50,136 nt of DNA from Candidatus Cryptobacteroides onthequi (lineage in GTDB: Bacteria; Bacteroidota; Bacteroidia; Bacteroidales; UBA932). Below are positions 1 to 9,626 of the stretch, piece by piece (position 1 is the stretch's first letter; each line of letters starts with the position of its first letter). The position numbers and the translations under genes are program-made. The DNA is taken from positions 1 through 50,136 of the forward strand of contig JAGHSA010000061.1 in NCBI GenBank assembly GCA_018066125.1. Reading direction: 5' to 3'. Under the pieces are notes generated by a model, which was not told where the DNA came from, searched no databases, and saw only the letters and a list, made by a program, of their open reading frames with translations.

Positions 1-1
1 T

Positions 2-1243
2 TCTGAAACAAGTGACACGTGGGTGGAACCGCAGACTCCTCTCGAATTCATCAAGGGCAGGGATCAGTTCATCTACCGTACTGACAACAGGGACGGATGG
101 TGGAACCTCTATCTCTGTGACTATTACGGTACTGTACGCCGTCTTACAGAGGTCAATGCCGATGTGAAGTATCTTGCCAATGACGGCAAGTCCGTGTATT
201 ACACTTCTGCAGAGGTGTCTCCTGTGGAGAACCATCTTTTCAGGATTGACATCAACTGGACCAGGACCGGAGCCATCTCACAGGCAAAATTCTCGAAACC
301 TGTGCGCCTTACCACTGAGCAGGGATGGCACAGCATCTCTATCAACAGCAGCTTCACCTCATACATAGACAGCTACAGCTCATTCAATGTCCCTGCTGTC
401 ACCGATCTCTGCGATATGAAGGGCAAGATCATACGCAATATCTCTACGGCTGATGACCCGCTCGCAGGCTATGCTACAGGTGAAGTGCGTTTCGGTACCG
501 TGCCGAGTGCCGATGGCCTCTACAAGAACTATTTCAGACTGTTCCTTCCGAAGGATTTCGATCCGTCGAAGAAATATCCTGTGGTAGTCTATGTCTATGG
601 TGGTCCTCACAGCCAGATGGTCCAGGATACATGGCTTGGAAATGTCCGTATCTGGGAGGAGCTCATGGCGCAGAGAGGCTATATCGTGTATGTTCAGGAC
701 AACAGAGGTACCGGCAACCAGGGGGCCGCTTACGAAAAGGCCATCAACCGGCAGTGCGGACAGGTGGAGATGGAAGACCAGATGGTGGGCGTCAATGCTC
801 TCAAGGCACTGCCGTATGTGGATGCAGAGAGGATTGGAGTCCATGGCTGGAGCTACGGCGGATTCATGACCACCACTCTCATCACCAACCATCCCGAGAC
901 CTTTAAGGTCGCTGTGGCCGGCGGTCCGGTCATCGACTGGAAATGGTATGAGATCATGTACGGCGAGAGATATATGGATACCATGGAAACCAACCCCGAA
1001 GGATTTGCAAAGACCAGTCTGATCAACAAGGCGAAGGACCTCAAGGGCAAGCTTCTGATCTGTCAGGGTGCCATCGATGCCACAGTCGTGTGGGAGCACA
1101 GTCTCAGTTTCATACAGGAGTGCATCGAGAACAATGTGCAGGTCGATTATTTCCCTTATCCGTGCACGGAGCATAACGTGGCCGGCAGATGGCGCGAGCA
1201 TCTGATGCAGAAAGTAACTGATTATTTCGACAATAACCTCTGA
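2..1243 (+). CDS. Dipeptidyl-peptidase IV-type S9 serine peptidase, 3' part only
   Basis: Exopeptidase of the prolyl oligopeptidase clan (S9), expected to be exported and to remove N-terminal dipeptides, typically after proline or alanine. The frame is open to the left edge, so the gene starts outside the window. The GTG at 23 is internal and should not be taken as the start. The first ~150 codons are the end of the beta-propeller (WNLYL and YYTSAE blades). The alpha/beta-hydrolase domain follows from about 'YKNYFRLFLPKDFD'. The nucleophile lies in GWSYGG (Ser codon 851-853). The acidic residue is probably the Asp of QGAIDATV and the histidine that of CTEHNV near the C-terminus. The downstream M20 dipeptidase starts 1 nt after this stop, so the two are probably cotranscribed for peptide breakdown. 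Family assignment is firm; exact specificity is inferred. Confidence 0.93.
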   Translation, partial: SETSDTWVEPQTPLEFIKGRDQFIYRTDNRDGWWNLYLCDYYGTVRRLTEVNADVKYLANDGKSVYYTSAEVSPVENHLFRIDINWTRTGAISQAKFSKPVRLTTEQGWHSISINSSFTSYIDSYSSFNVPAVTDLCDMKGKIIRNISTADDPLAGYATGEVRFGTVPSADGLYKNYFRLFLPKDFDPSKKYPVVVYVYGGPHSQMVQDTWLGNVRIWEELMAQRGYIVYVQDNRGTGNQGAAYEKAINRQCGQVEMEDQMVGVNALKALPYVDAERIGVHGWSYGGFMTTTLITNHPETFKVAVAGGPVIDWKWYEIMYGERYMDTMETNPEGFAKTSLINKAKDLKGKLLICQGAIDATVVWEHSLSFIQECIENNVQVDYFPYPCTEHNVAGRWREHLMQKVTDYFDNNL

Positions 1244-1244
1244 T

Positions 1245-2591
1245 ATGAAAAAGTACATCGAACAGAATAAGGAAAGATTCTTCGAAGAGCTTTTCTCCCT
1301 TCTCAGGATACCTTCCATAAGTGCGAAAAAAGAGCATAAAGGCGACATGGTGCGCTGTGCGGAGCGTCTCGCAGAGCTGCTTCTCGAAGCAGGAGCGGAT
1401 GAGGCCGGCGTCTATCCATCAGATGGCAATCCTGTGGTATTCGGCCAGAAGATCGTAAACCCTGAATGGAAGACCGTACTCATCTACGGCCACTATGATG
1501 TCCAGCCGGCAGAACCTCTCGAGAAATGGAAATCAGATCCGTTCGAGCCGGAAATCCACGACGGAGCCATCTGGGGCAGGGGAGCCAATGACGACAAGGG
1601 ACAGCTCTTCATGCATGTCAAGGCTTTCGAATTCATGGTCCGTACAGGTCAGCTCAGACACAATGTCAAGTTCATGTTCGAGGGCGAGGAGGAGATAGGC
1701 AGTCCGAGCCTCCCGGCGTGGATCAGGGACAACAAGGAGCGCCTTGCTGCTGACATCTGTCTGGTTTCCGATACCACGATGATCTCAGAGAAGGTGCCGT
1801 CTATCAACTGCGGCATGCGTGGACTGGCTTACCTTGAAGTGAAAGTGACCGGTCCGAACAAGGATCTCCACAGCGGTCATTACGGAGGTGCGGTCGCAAA
1901 CCCTATCAATGTCCTCTGCGACATGATTTCTTCATTGATCGATAAGGAAGGACGCATCACGGTGCCTGGTTTCTATGACGATGTCGTCGAGCTGTCAGAC
2001 GCCGACCGTGCACAGCTTTCAAGGGCGCCTTTTGACCTCGAAGAATACAAGGAATTCCTTGATATCGCTGAAGTGAAGGGTGAGAAGGGATATACCACGA
2101 TGGAGCGTACCGGCATTCGTCCATGCCTTGACTGCTGCGGCATATGGGGTGGATATACCGGCGAAGGAGCCAAGACTGTCCTTCCTTCGGAGGCTCACGC
2201 CAAAGTGTCCATGAGGCTTGTGCCGGATCAGACCAGCGAAAAGATCACAGAACTGTTCAAGAAGCATATCCTTTCAATCGCTCCGCCTTACGTGAAGGTG
2301 GAAGTGACCCCATGCGAGGGTGGAGACGGATTCCTCATTCCTATCACCTCCGATGCCTACAAGGCAGCTTCCAAGGCGATGGCAGAGGTATATGGCATCG
2401 AACCGGTGCCGAGCCGTGGAGGTGGAAGCATTGCTGTACTTGCAGAAGTGCAGAAGATTCTCGGCATAGATCCTCTCCTCATGGGATTCGGCCTGGAACG
2501 CGACACTATCCATTCTCCGAACGAAAGCTATCTGCTCAGGCAGCTCTTTGCCGGAATGGAATCTATAGCATTGTTCTACAGATATTATTAA
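1245..2591 (+). CDS. M20 family metallodipeptidase (CNDP/PepV-like)
   Basis: Zinc-dependent peptidase that probably hydrolyses dipeptides in the cytoplasm, since there is no signal peptide. At 448 aa it has the normal length for the M20 dipeptidase/carnosinase group. Visible metal and catalytic motifs are YGHYDVQP (His83, Asp85), RGANDDKG (Asp116), the EGEEEIGS acidic triplet (Glu148-150) and the late IHSPNES histidine. The dimerisation or lid domain lies between, from about residue 205 with LHSGHYGG. The start is the ATG directly after the S9 peptidase stop, which makes a two-gene peptide-degradation unit ending at a hairpin terminator. It could also act on other N-acylated amino acids; the dipeptidase call rests on overall similarity to the CNDP-type subgroup. 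Confidence 0.93.
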   Translation: MKKYIEQNKERFFEELFSLLRIPSISAKKEHKGDMVRCAERLAELLLEAGADEAGVYPSDGNPVVFGQKIVNPEWKTVLIYGHYDVQPAEPLEKWKSDPFEPEIHDGAIWGRGANDDKGQLFMHVKAFEFMVRTGQLRHNVKFMFEGEEEIGSPSLPAWIRDNKERLAADICLVSDTTMISEKVPSINCGMRGLAYLEVKVTGPNKDLHSGHYGGAVANPINVLCDMISSLIDKEGRITVPGFYDDVVELSDADRAQLSRAPFDLEEYKEFLDIAEVKGEKGYTTMERTGIRPCLDCCGIWGGYTGEGAKTVLPSEAHAKVSMRLVPDQTSEKITELFKKHILSIAPPYVKVEVTPCEGGDGFLIPITSDAYKAASKAMAEVYGIEPVPSRGGGSIAVLAEVQKILGIDPLLMGFGLERDTIHSPNESYLLRQLFAGMESIALFYRYY

Positions 2592-2596
2592 AAAAA

Positions 2597-2618
2597 GGAG
2601 GCAGACGCCTCCTTTTTT
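2597..2618. terminator. Bidirectional intrinsic terminator
   Basis: A 6-bp stem GGAGGC/GCCTCC with an AGAC loop is followed by T6. It is preceded by an A-run on the other side, so it can stop both the rightward dipeptidase operon and the leftward efflux operon. It touches the last codon of the outer membrane factor gene. Confidence 0.8.
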
Positions 2619-3991
2619 CATTTCACGGCCGCTTGACTTCTGCAGCCTCCGAGTGCCTTGTACAAGGTGATGAGCCCTTCGATCTCGTCGTAGCGGTCTG
2701 AGACCTGGAGGAGCTCGGCGTTGAGCAGTGATGTCTGGGCTGTCAGGACTTCTAGATAGGTGGCTCCCGAATGGCTCATGAGCTGCTGTGTACTGTGCAC
2801 TGCACTTTCCAGATCTCTGATCTGCTGGATGCGGACATCTGTCTTGCTCCTTGCCGCCTGGTACTTGGCGAGGGCGGTGTTGACCTCGTTCCCTGCCTTG
2901 AGCAGGCTCTTTTCAAAAGCCATTACAGCTTCTTCCTGTCTTGCCCTTGCAGCCTTGAGCCCGGCCTTGTTCCTGCCTGCATTGAAGATGCTTTCGGATG
3001 CGGACACTCCCATTGACAAGAGCATTCCGGCAGGTGTGGTCAGAGCCTTCTCCCATCCGTATGCTCCGGTCAGACGCAGAGATGGATAGAACTGAGAGAC
3101 TGCGAGTGCGGTGTCGTAAAACGCTGATCTCACATCAAGTTCTGCCATCATTACATCCGGCCTGCGGGAGAGCAGCTGCGCCGGCACTCCCAGTCCGATT
3201 TCTGCCGTCACAAGCGACTCGCTCAGTCTCATGCGGTCTATGGACTTTGGAGTGGTGCCGGTCAGAAGTGAGAGGGTGTTCTCGATCTGTCTTATCTGGA
3301 ATTCGAGATCGTATAGCGATGCCTCTATCGAGCAGCTGTTCGCCTCTGTCTGCGATACGGAGGCTTCGTTTACCATTCCGGCCTCCTTCATGGCTTTCAT
3401 GATGCGTACATTCTCCTTCCAGTTTGCTGCTGTGCGTCTTGAAATGTCCAGTTTGGTGTCGAGCATCACCAGAGTGTAGTATGACATGGCGATGCTTGAT
3501 ACAAGCTCGGTTTCCACGCTCTGGCGATATACAAGACTCTTTTCGTAGGCAGCCTGTGCCTTTCTCCTGCCGTTGTAGAGCCGTCCGCTGATATCTGCCT
3601 CCCAGCTTGCCGCAGGGGATATGCCGAATCCGTGAACCATGCCTTCGCCATATCTCACATCACTCTGTGCGAGAGAGAATGACGGCGACAGTGCAAGGGA
3701 TGGAAGGAAGGACAGTCTGGCGGTGTAGAGTGCAGCTTCGGCTTCTGTCACTTTCATGGCTGCGCTGCGGAGGTCGCGGTTGTTTTCCAATCCCTCTCTG
3801 ATGAGAGCCTGGAGTTTTTCATCCATGAAGAATCGGTCCCAGGACAGGTCAGCTATCGAGACGCTGTCATCGCAGGATATGCCATAGAGCTGATCTGTGC
3901 CTGCAAAGGAGGGAGTCTCATATTGGCGGTATGCGCCGCAGCTGCATAGCATGAGACATGCTGCGGCAGTCAGTATCTTGCTTCTATTCAT
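2618..3991 (-). CDS. RND efflux outer membrane factor (TolC/OprM/NodT family lipoprotein)
   Basis: Outer membrane exit duct of a tripartite efflux pump. The chosen start gives MNRSKILTAAACLMLCSC, a lipoprotein signal peptide with Cys18 as the lipidation site. An upstream in-frame extension to 4114 would run through the pump gene and lacks a signal peptide, so it is rejected. The mature protein has two OEP repeats, including LSFLPSLALSP, VSQTEANSCSIEASLYDLE and the LLSRRPDVMMAELDVRSA block typical of the NodT/OprM group, and long helical coiled-coil stretches. At 457 aa it has family length. Its ATG overlaps the 3' end of the RND pump gene by 8 nt, which suggests translational coupling. It is the last gene of adaptor-pump-duct. 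Confidence 0.95.
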   Translation of the reverse strand: MNRSKILTAAACLMLCSCGAYRQYETPSFAGTDQLYGISCDDSVSIADLSWDRFFMDEKLQALIREGLENNRDLRSAAMKVTEAEAALYTARLSFLPSLALSPSFSLAQSDVRYGEGMVHGFGISPAASWEADISGRLYNGRRKAQAAYEKSLVYRQSVETELVSSIAMSYYTLVMLDTKLDISRRTAANWKENVRIMKAMKEAGMVNEASVSQTEANSCSIEASLYDLEFQIRQIENTLSLLTGTTPKSIDRMRLSESLVTAEIGLGVPAQLLSRRPDVMMAELDVRSAFYDTALAVSQFYPSLRLTGAYGWEKALTTPAGMLLSMGVSASESIFNAGRNKAGLKAARARQEEAVMAFEKSLLKAGNEVNTALAKYQAARSKTDVRIQQIRDLESAVHSTQQLMSHSGATYLEVLTAQTSLLNAELLQVSDRYDEIEGLITLYKALGGCRSQAAVK

Positions 3992-6900
3992 CTTCGTCTT
4001 CCGGTTTGATTGGGGTGAGCTTTTCCTGTATGGATTCAAACATGATATAGAGAACAGGGACGAAGAACAGCAGGGCAATGGTTCCGAGGAACATGCCTCC
4101 GACCACTCCTGCACCGAGAGTGTTGTTTCCTATCGATCCCACACCGTCGGCAACCACGAGTGGAAGGAGTCCGAAGATCATGGTAAGCACTGTCATGATG
4201 ATAGGACGGAAACGCTCTCTGGTCGCTTCTACTGCTGATTCTATGAGACCCATGCCTTCGCGCCGCCTTGTCACTGCGTATTCTGTGATGAGGATAGCGG
4301 TCTTGGAAAGGAGACCGATGAGCATGATGAGTCCTGTCTGGAGATAGATGTTGTTCTCAAGCCCCATGGCCCTTGCCAGAAGGAAGCTTCCAAGCAATCC
4401 GACAGGCACGATGAGGAGAACTGCGAACGGCAGAAGGAAACTCTCGTAGAGGGCGCTCAGGATAAGATAGATAAGAGCGAAGCAGAGCACGAAGATGAAC
4501 AGGGTGTTGTTGGTGCTGGCCGCCTCTTCTCTGGTGATGCCTCCGAAATCATATGTGTATCCGACAGGCAGTGTCTCTTTTGCGATCTCGCCTATGGCCT
4601 TAATGGCGTCACCAGATGAGTATCCATCCGCGGCACGTCCGTTGACGGCTATGCTCGGGAACATGTTGAATCGGGAGAGGCTCTCCGGAGCGTATATCTT
4701 TGTGAGAGATACGAACTGACTGATCGGTGCCATCTCTCCGTTGATTCTCACGAATACATTGTTCAGTGTCTGCCGGTCCACGCGGTACTTCGGATCTGCC
4801 TGTACCACGACCTGATAAAGTTTCGTGAATCGGTTGAACTTGGTGGAAAGCGTGCCACCGTAGTAACCATGCAGCACCTCGAGAACCTCATTCGGCGATA
4901 TTCCGGCTCTCTTGCACTTCGCTGCGTCGAGATCCAGTCTGAACTGTGGGAAGTTTGGGTTGAATGATGTGGTTGCGGAGCCGATTTCCGGTCTTTCCCT
5001 CAGGTTGTTGAGGAATGCTGTAGTGATCTGGAAGAGGTCATTGACATCTCCACCCTTGGTGTCCTGGATGAAAAGCTGGAATCCGTTGGTGGCTCCATAT
5101 CCCGGAATCATAGGCTGGGTCGAGGTGAATATCGATGCCTCGTTGATGTTGAGCGCGTATTCCTTGATTCTGGCCATGATGGCAGAGACACTCTGGGATT
5201 TTTCCGTTCTTTTGCTCCAGTCCTTGAGACGGAGTGTGAATGATCCGTGAGACGCACCCTGTCCGGAGATTATGCCGAATCCGGCAGTGTTGTCGTAATC
5301 CCTCACCTCGGGTATCTGCTGGACTATGTCGCGGTCGATACGGTCCATCACCTCCTTGGTATATGAGAGAGAACTTCCGGCGGGTGTGCTGATATCTATG
5401 CGCACAACGCCCATGTCCTCCTGGGGTACGAGTCCTGTCTTCGTGTTTTTGAGGTTGTATGCCAGAAGCACAACGCTTACGACTATCAGCAGCGGTGCCA
5501 TCCACTTGACCTTTATGAATCCCTTGACTCCGGATACGTATTTTCCTGTGACGGCAGCAAATCCCGCCTCGAATGCATCGCTGAAGCGGCCTATCAGTCC
5601 GCGCTTCCCAGCCTTCTCGTCTTTACCGTCATTGTGCGGCTTGATAAGGATGGCGCACAGTGCAGGACTCAGTGTCAAGGCATTGACCGCCGACAATCCC
5701 ACGGACACGGCCATGGTGATACCGAACTGGGTGTAGAAGGCGCCAGATGTTCCTCCGATCATCGAAACCGGGATGAATACCGCCATGAATACGAGCGTAC
5801 TGGTGATGAGCGCCATGGTCACATTGTGCATGGCGTCGACAGATGCCTTCTTGCTTGACTTGTAACCCGCATCGAGTCTGGCGTGGACAGCCTCCACGAC
5901 GATGATCGAGTCATCTACCACCACTCCGATGGAAAGCACGAGTGCGAAGAGGGTAAGGAGGTTTATGCTGAATCCGAAGAATCTGAGGAACATGAATGTT
6001 CCGATGATGGATACGAGCGTGCTTATGAGAGGGATGATCGTGGACCTGAAAGATTTCAGGAACAGAAGCACGATCAGGATCACGAGTATGATGGCCTCGA
6101 TGAGAGTGCGCACCACCTTCTTGATGGAAGCGTAGAGGAAATCGTTGGTATTTGCCAGGACTGTGAATGCCAGGTCAGCAGGGAAGTCCTCTGCTGCGCG
6201 TGCCATGTATTCGTCGATCTTTCTGATGACTTCTGTGGCGTTGGAGCCCGGAGTCTGGTAGATCGAGAAGTTGGCGCCGGGACTCTGGTTGACTTCTCCT
6301 ATGAACTGGTATGTCTGGGTGCCGAGCTCGACATCGGCGACGTCCCTCAGCCTGAGCACCTCTCCGTTGGGCAATGCCTTGATGACGATGTCCTCAAACT
6401 CCTCGGGCTTCTCAAGTCTTCCCTTGTATCTGATGGCATACTCAAATGTCGTCTCGTCAGAATTTTCTCCGAATGATCCTGTTGCGGCTTCAATGTTCTG
6501 CTCGTTGAGGGCATGGGTGATATCGGAAGGCACCAGCTTGTACTGCGCCATGACATCCGGTTTCATCCAGATGCGCATGCCGTAGTCACCTCCGCGGACG
6601 TCGATGTCGCCGACTCCAGGGATTCTCGAGATGGCCGGCACAAGGTTGATCTTGATATAGTTGGCTATGAACACTCTGTCGTATGTGCCGTTCGGGCTGT
6701 ACAGGGCGATCTGCTCCAGGATGTTGTTCTGTCTCTTTCTGACGGTGACACCTACTGTGTTGACCTCAGACGGAAGCTGTCTTGTGGCGCGTGATACGCA
6801 GTTCTGCACATTTACGGCTGCCATGTCCGGGTCTGTGCCCTGCTTGAAATAAACCCTTATGGAGGCGGAGCCGCTGTTGGTGGCGGTGGATTCCATGTAG

Positions 6901-7130
6901 GTCATGTTCTCCACGCCGTTGATTGCCTCCTCGAGTGGGACGATGACGCACTTCTGGACTGTCTCTGCGCTCGCTCCGGTATAGTTGGTCATCACCATCA
7001 CTGTAGGAGGTGCGATGGTCGGGTACCGCTCGATAGGGAGGGAAATCAGTCCCAGGATGCCGCCGAGTACGATCAGTATGGAAATGACTGAAGAAAGAAC
7101 TGGGCGGTCGATGAATGTCTTGATGTTCAT
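3984..7130 (-). CDS. RND efflux pump inner membrane subunit (AcrB/HAE1 family)
   Basis: Proton-driven inner membrane transporter that moves hydrophobic or amphiphilic compounds from periplasm or membrane into the outer duct. At 1048 aa it is full length. It starts MNIKTFIDRPVLSSVISILIV, the standard TM1 opening. TM4 carries the tandem acidic residues in VLSIGVVVDDSIIV needed for proton relay. The usual porter domains (MTNYTGASAETVQ, RRLPS-like RQLPSEVNTVGV) and the C-terminal TM7-12 half are present. It lies 5 nt after the adaptor gene and overlaps the outer membrane factor gene. No regulator gene is adjacent. Substrate range cannot be read from the sequence. Confidence 0.97.
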   Translation of the reverse strand: MNIKTFIDRPVLSSVISILIVLGGILGLISLPIERYPTIAPPTVMVMTNYTGASAETVQKCVIVPLEEAINGVENMTYMESTATNSGSASIRVYFKQGTDPDMAAVNVQNCVSRATRQLPSEVNTVGVTVRKRQNNILEQIALYSPNGTYDRVFIANYIKINLVPAISRIPGVGDIDVRGGDYGMRIWMKPDVMAQYKLVPSDITHALNEQNIEAATGSFGENSDETTFEYAIRYKGRLEKPEEFEDIVIKALPNGEVLRLRDVADVELGTQTYQFIGEVNQSPGANFSIYQTPGSNATEVIRKIDEYMARAAEDFPADLAFTVLANTNDFLYASIKKVVRTLIEAIILVILIVLLFLKSFRSTIIPLISTLVSIIGTFMFLRFFGFSINLLTLFALVLSIGVVVDDSIIVVEAVHARLDAGYKSSKKASVDAMHNVTMALITSTLVFMAVFIPVSMIGGTSGAFYTQFGITMAVSVGLSAVNALTLSPALCAILIKPHNDGKDEKAGKRGLIGRFSDAFEAGFAAVTGKYVSGVKGFIKVKWMAPLLIVVSVVLLAYNLKNTKTGLVPQEDMGVVRIDISTPAGSSLSYTKEVMDRIDRDIVQQIPEVRDYDNTAGFGIISGQGASHGSFTLRLKDWSKRTEKSQSVSAIMARIKEYALNINEASIFTSTQPMIPGYGATNGFQLFIQDTKGGDVNDLFQITTAFLNNLRERPEIGSATTSFNPNFPQFRLDLDAAKCKRAGISPNEVLEVLHGYYGGTLSTKFNRFTKLYQVVVQADPKYRVDRQTLNNVFVRINGEMAPISQFVSLTKIYAPESLSRFNMFPSIAVNGRAADGYSSGDAIKAIGEIAKETLPVGYTYDFGGITREEAASTNNTLFIFVLCFALIYLILSALYESFLLPFAVLLIVPVGLLGSFLLARAMGLENNIYLQTGLIMLIGLLSKTAILITEYAVTRRREGMGLIESAVEATRERFRPIIMTVLTMIFGLLPLVVADGVGSIGNNTLGAGVVGGMFLGTIALLFFVPVLYIMFESIQEKLTPIKPEDEDE

Positions 7131-7135
7131 GACTG

Positions 7136-8248
7136 CTACTCCTTGACTTCTTTGATTTCGACTGGCGAACCTTCTCTGAGAAGACCTACTCCTTCCGTCA
7201 CGATGGTGTCTCCAGGGGCTGCTCCCGACTGGATTACATATTCGCGGCCGTTGCTGATTTCAAACACATCGATGATCTGTGACTTGGCGAGACCGTCCTG
7301 CACCTTGAATATATAGGTCTTGTCCTGAATCTCGTAAGTGGCGGACTGAGGAATCACGATGCAGTTGTCCTGACTGTAAGGGAGTATGACATTTCCGGCT
7401 CCTCCAGAGAGAAGCAGTCTGCTGCTGTTGGGGAATTTGGCGCGGACTGTCACAGCTCCGGTGCTTGGGTCTATGATGCCGGAAATCGCTTCGATGCGTC
7501 CCTTCTCATGGTAGATCGTTCCGTCATTGAGCCTGAGCTCCAGCTCCGGCATGTTGCGCAGGGCATTCTCCAGTGAACCATGCTGTCTGGTTAGCGACAG
7601 TACCTGGCTCTCCGTCATGGAGAAATACACATACATTTCAGAGTTGTCGGATACCGAGGTCAGAGGGGTTGGGTCATTGGAGCCTACGAGAGTGCCGACT
7701 CTGAAAGGCAGAGTGCCCACGACTCCGTCTGCCGGACTTTTCACGACTGTGTATGAGAGGTTGTTGCGGGCATTGACCTCGTTTGCCTGAGCAAGTGCGA
7801 GCTGTGCTTTCTCCTTGGCGAGCGTGGTCTTTGCCATCTGGTATTCATAATCTGAAATGATGTCCTGACTGAAAAGTTTTTCCTTGCTCTCGAGTGTGAG
7901 CGAGGCCGCTTCCACTGCCGCCTTCGCTATGTCGACATTGGCAATGGCAGTCTGGAGCGCTGCCTCGTAAGGCACCTGATCGATGATGAAAAGGGGACTG
8001 CCTTTCCTGACAACAGAGCCCTCTTTGACATAGATGTCCGTGATGTATCCGGACACCTTAGGCCTGATGTCGATGTCCTGCTTTCCCCTGATGGTGGCCG
8101 AATAGATGGTGCTCAACTCTCTTGATGTGGGCTTGAGCACCATCACGTTGTACTTTCTTGTATTCTTGGTTTCGTTCTGTTCCTTACATGCAGTGGCCGC
8201 CATGACGGCGGCCACTGAAAGGATGACCATTACAGTCTTTATTTTCAT
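7136..8248 (-). CDS. RND efflux periplasmic adaptor (membrane fusion lipoprotein)
   Basis: Periplasmic adaptor linking the RND pump to its outer membrane duct. The N-terminus ends in the lipobox AATAC (Cys21), so it is probably anchored in the inner membrane. Recognisable parts are the biotinyl-lipoyl half with SGYITDIYVKEGSVVRKG, an alpha-hairpin rich in A/K/E/Q (about residues 95-165), the second lipoyl half ending SPADGVVGTL, and a beta-barrel and membrane-proximal domain with TGAVTVRAKFPN. At 370 aa it is typical. It begins 30 nt downstream of the kbl stop on the same strand with no terminator seen between them. The efflux operon may therefore be read partly from the kbl promoter, although an internal promoter inside kbl is possible. 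Confidence 0.95.
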   Translation of the reverse strand: MKIKTVMVILSVAAVMAATACKEQNETKNTRKYNVMVLKPTSRELSTIYSATIRGKQDIDIRPKVSGYITDIYVKEGSVVRKGSPLFIIDQVPYEAALQTAIANVDIAKAAVEAASLTLESKEKLFSQDIISDYEYQMAKTTLAKEKAQLALAQANEVNARNNLSYTVVKSPADGVVGTLPFRVGTLVGSNDPTPLTSVSDNSEMYVYFSMTESQVLSLTRQHGSLENALRNMPELELRLNDGTIYHEKGRIEAISGIIDPSTGAVTVRAKFPNSSRLLLSGGAGNVILPYSQDNCIVIPQSATYEIQDKTYIFKVQDGLAKSQIIDVFEISNGREYVIQSGAAPGDTIVTEGVGLLREGSPVEIKEVKE

Positions 8249-8278
8249 CAGTTCGTTTTAATGAATATGATATGTTGC

Positions 8279-9469
8279 CTACTTGATCACGCCGAGTTCC
8301 TTTCCGATCTTGATGAAGGCAGCGATAGCCTTGTCGAGATGCTCCTGCTCATGAGCGGCTGAGAGCTGAACGCGGATGCGGGCCTGTCCCTTTGGAACCA
8401 CTGGATAATAGAATCCTGTGACGAAGATGCCTTCCTCTGCAATCCTTGCAGCGAACTTCTGAGAAAGTGGGGCGTCATAGAGCATGACTGCGCAGATGGC
8501 TGACTGTGTAGGCTTGATGTCGAAACCTGCAGCGATCATCTTGTCGCGGAAATACTCTACATTCTTCTGGAGCTTTGTGTGGAGCTCGTCGCTTTCGTTG
8601 AGTATCTTGAATGTCTCGAGAGCTGCAGCCACGATCATAGGAGGGACTGAATTGGAGAAGAGATATGGACGTGATCTCTGACGGAGCATGTCGATGATCT
8701 CCTTTCGTCCTGTGGTGAATCCGCCTACAGCGCCGCCGAAGGCCTTTCCGAGTGTACCGGTATGGATGTCGATCCTTCCGTAGCAGTCATATTGCTCGGC
8801 TACGCCGCGGCCGGTCTTTCCGACAACGCCTGCAGAGTGGCTTTCGTCAACCATCACGAGAGCATCGTACTTTTCTGCGAGATCGCAGATCTTGTCCATA
8901 GGAGCGACGTTTCCGTCCATTGAGAACACACCGTCAGTCACGATAATGCGGAATCTCTGTGCCTGAGCCTCCTGGAGGCACTTCTCGAGTTCGGCCATGT
9001 CGGCGTTTGCGTAACGGTAGCGCACTGCCTTGCAGAGACGTACTCCGTCGATGATGGATGCGTGGTTGAGGGAGTCGGAGATGATGGCATCCTCAGCGGT
9101 GAGCAGCGGCTCGAACACACCGCCGTTCGCATCGAAGCATGAAGCGTAGAGGATGGTGTCTTCTGTGTGGAAGTACTCGGCGATCTCCTTCTCGAGCTTC
9201 TTGTGCATGTCCTGAGTACCGCAGATGAAACGTACAGATGACATTCCGTATCCACGGATGTCCATCATGTCCTTTGCAGCCTTGATGAGACGTGGGTTGT
9301 CAGCGAGTCCGAGGTAGTTGTTGGCGCAGAAGTTGAGAGCCTTTGAACCATCCTCGAGTGTGATTTCTGCAGACTGTGCAGATGCGATATTTCTTTCTTT
9401 CTTGTAAAGACCTGCCTCTTCGATGGCCTTGAGCTCATCGGCGAGGAAATTCTGGAATTTTCCGTACAT
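8279..9469 (-). CDS. kbl: Glycine C-acetyltransferase (2-amino-3-ketobutyrate CoA ligase)
   Basis: PLP enzyme that cleaves 2-amino-3-ketobutyrate with CoA to glycine and acetyl-CoA, the second step of threonine catabolism. At 396 aa from MYGKFQNF it matches the family length; a 12-residue upstream extension is rejected as non-conserved. PLP-binding Lys242 lies in TGTLGKAFGG, and DESHSAGVVG carries the aspartate and histidine that contact the cofactor. It is divergent from the NAD-dependent threonine dehydrogenase gene, which makes its substrate. A TAAATTTG -7 element lies 34-41 nt upstream of the start. The alternative alpha-oxoamine synthases (BioF, HemA) are less likely given the neighbour and the close match to Kbl. 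Confidence 0.94.
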   Translation of the reverse strand: MYGKFQNFLADELKAIEEAGLYKKERNIASAQSAEITLEDGSKALNFCANNYLGLADNPRLIKAAKDMMDIRGYGMSSVRFICGTQDMHKKLEKEIAEYFHTEDTILYASCFDANGGVFEPLLTAEDAIISDSLNHASIIDGVRLCKAVRYRYANADMAELEKCLQEAQAQRFRIIVTDGVFSMDGNVAPMDKICDLAEKYDALVMVDESHSAGVVGKTGRGVAEQYDCYGRIDIHTGTLGKAFGGAVGGFTTGRKEIIDMLRQRSRPYLFSNSVPPMIVAAALETFKILNESDELHTKLQKNVEYFRDKMIAAGFDIKPTQSAICAVMLYDAPLSQKFAARIAEEGIFVTGFYYPVVPKGQARIRVQLSAAHEQEHLDKAIAAFIKIGKELGVIK

Positions 9470-9502
9470 GAGTGTTATAGATTTTGTGTGTTTTCTATTG
9501 TG

Positions 9503-9510
9503 CAAATTTA
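9503..9510 (-). promoter_or_regulatory. Likely -7 element for kbl
   Basis: TAAATTTG on the minus strand fits Bacteroidota TAnnTTTG and sits about 34 nt before the kbl ATG. No convincing -33 TTG is present at 19-21 nt, so support is partial. Confidence 0.45.
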
Positions 9511-9575
9511 GTGAAAACCTTTCATTTTAACCATTTATAACCTATTTTTTCGATTGTCAGATTTTCCCTTCTCTG

Positions 9576-9607
9576 ATTGTTCTTTTTTGTTTTTTTCGGT
9601 ACATTTG
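9576..9607 (+). promoter_or_regulatory. Promoter for tdh (ATTG, 20 nt, TACATTTG)
   Basis: The -33 box ATTG (9576-9579) and -7 box TACATTTG (9600-9607) are separated by 20 nt, matching the Bacteroidota consensus. This predicts a very short leader before the ATG at 9627. Confidence 0.75.
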
Positions 9608-9626
9608 TGTCTTGCTTACAAAAAAT

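Noticed and set aside
380-1348. 322-codon minus-strand frame opposite the S9 peptidase
   Set aside because: Antisense shadow crossing two real genes, without promoter or domain.
2618-4114. Longer start (4114) for the outer membrane factor
   Set aside because: The extra 41 codons overlap the pump gene and would bury the lipoprotein signal peptide.
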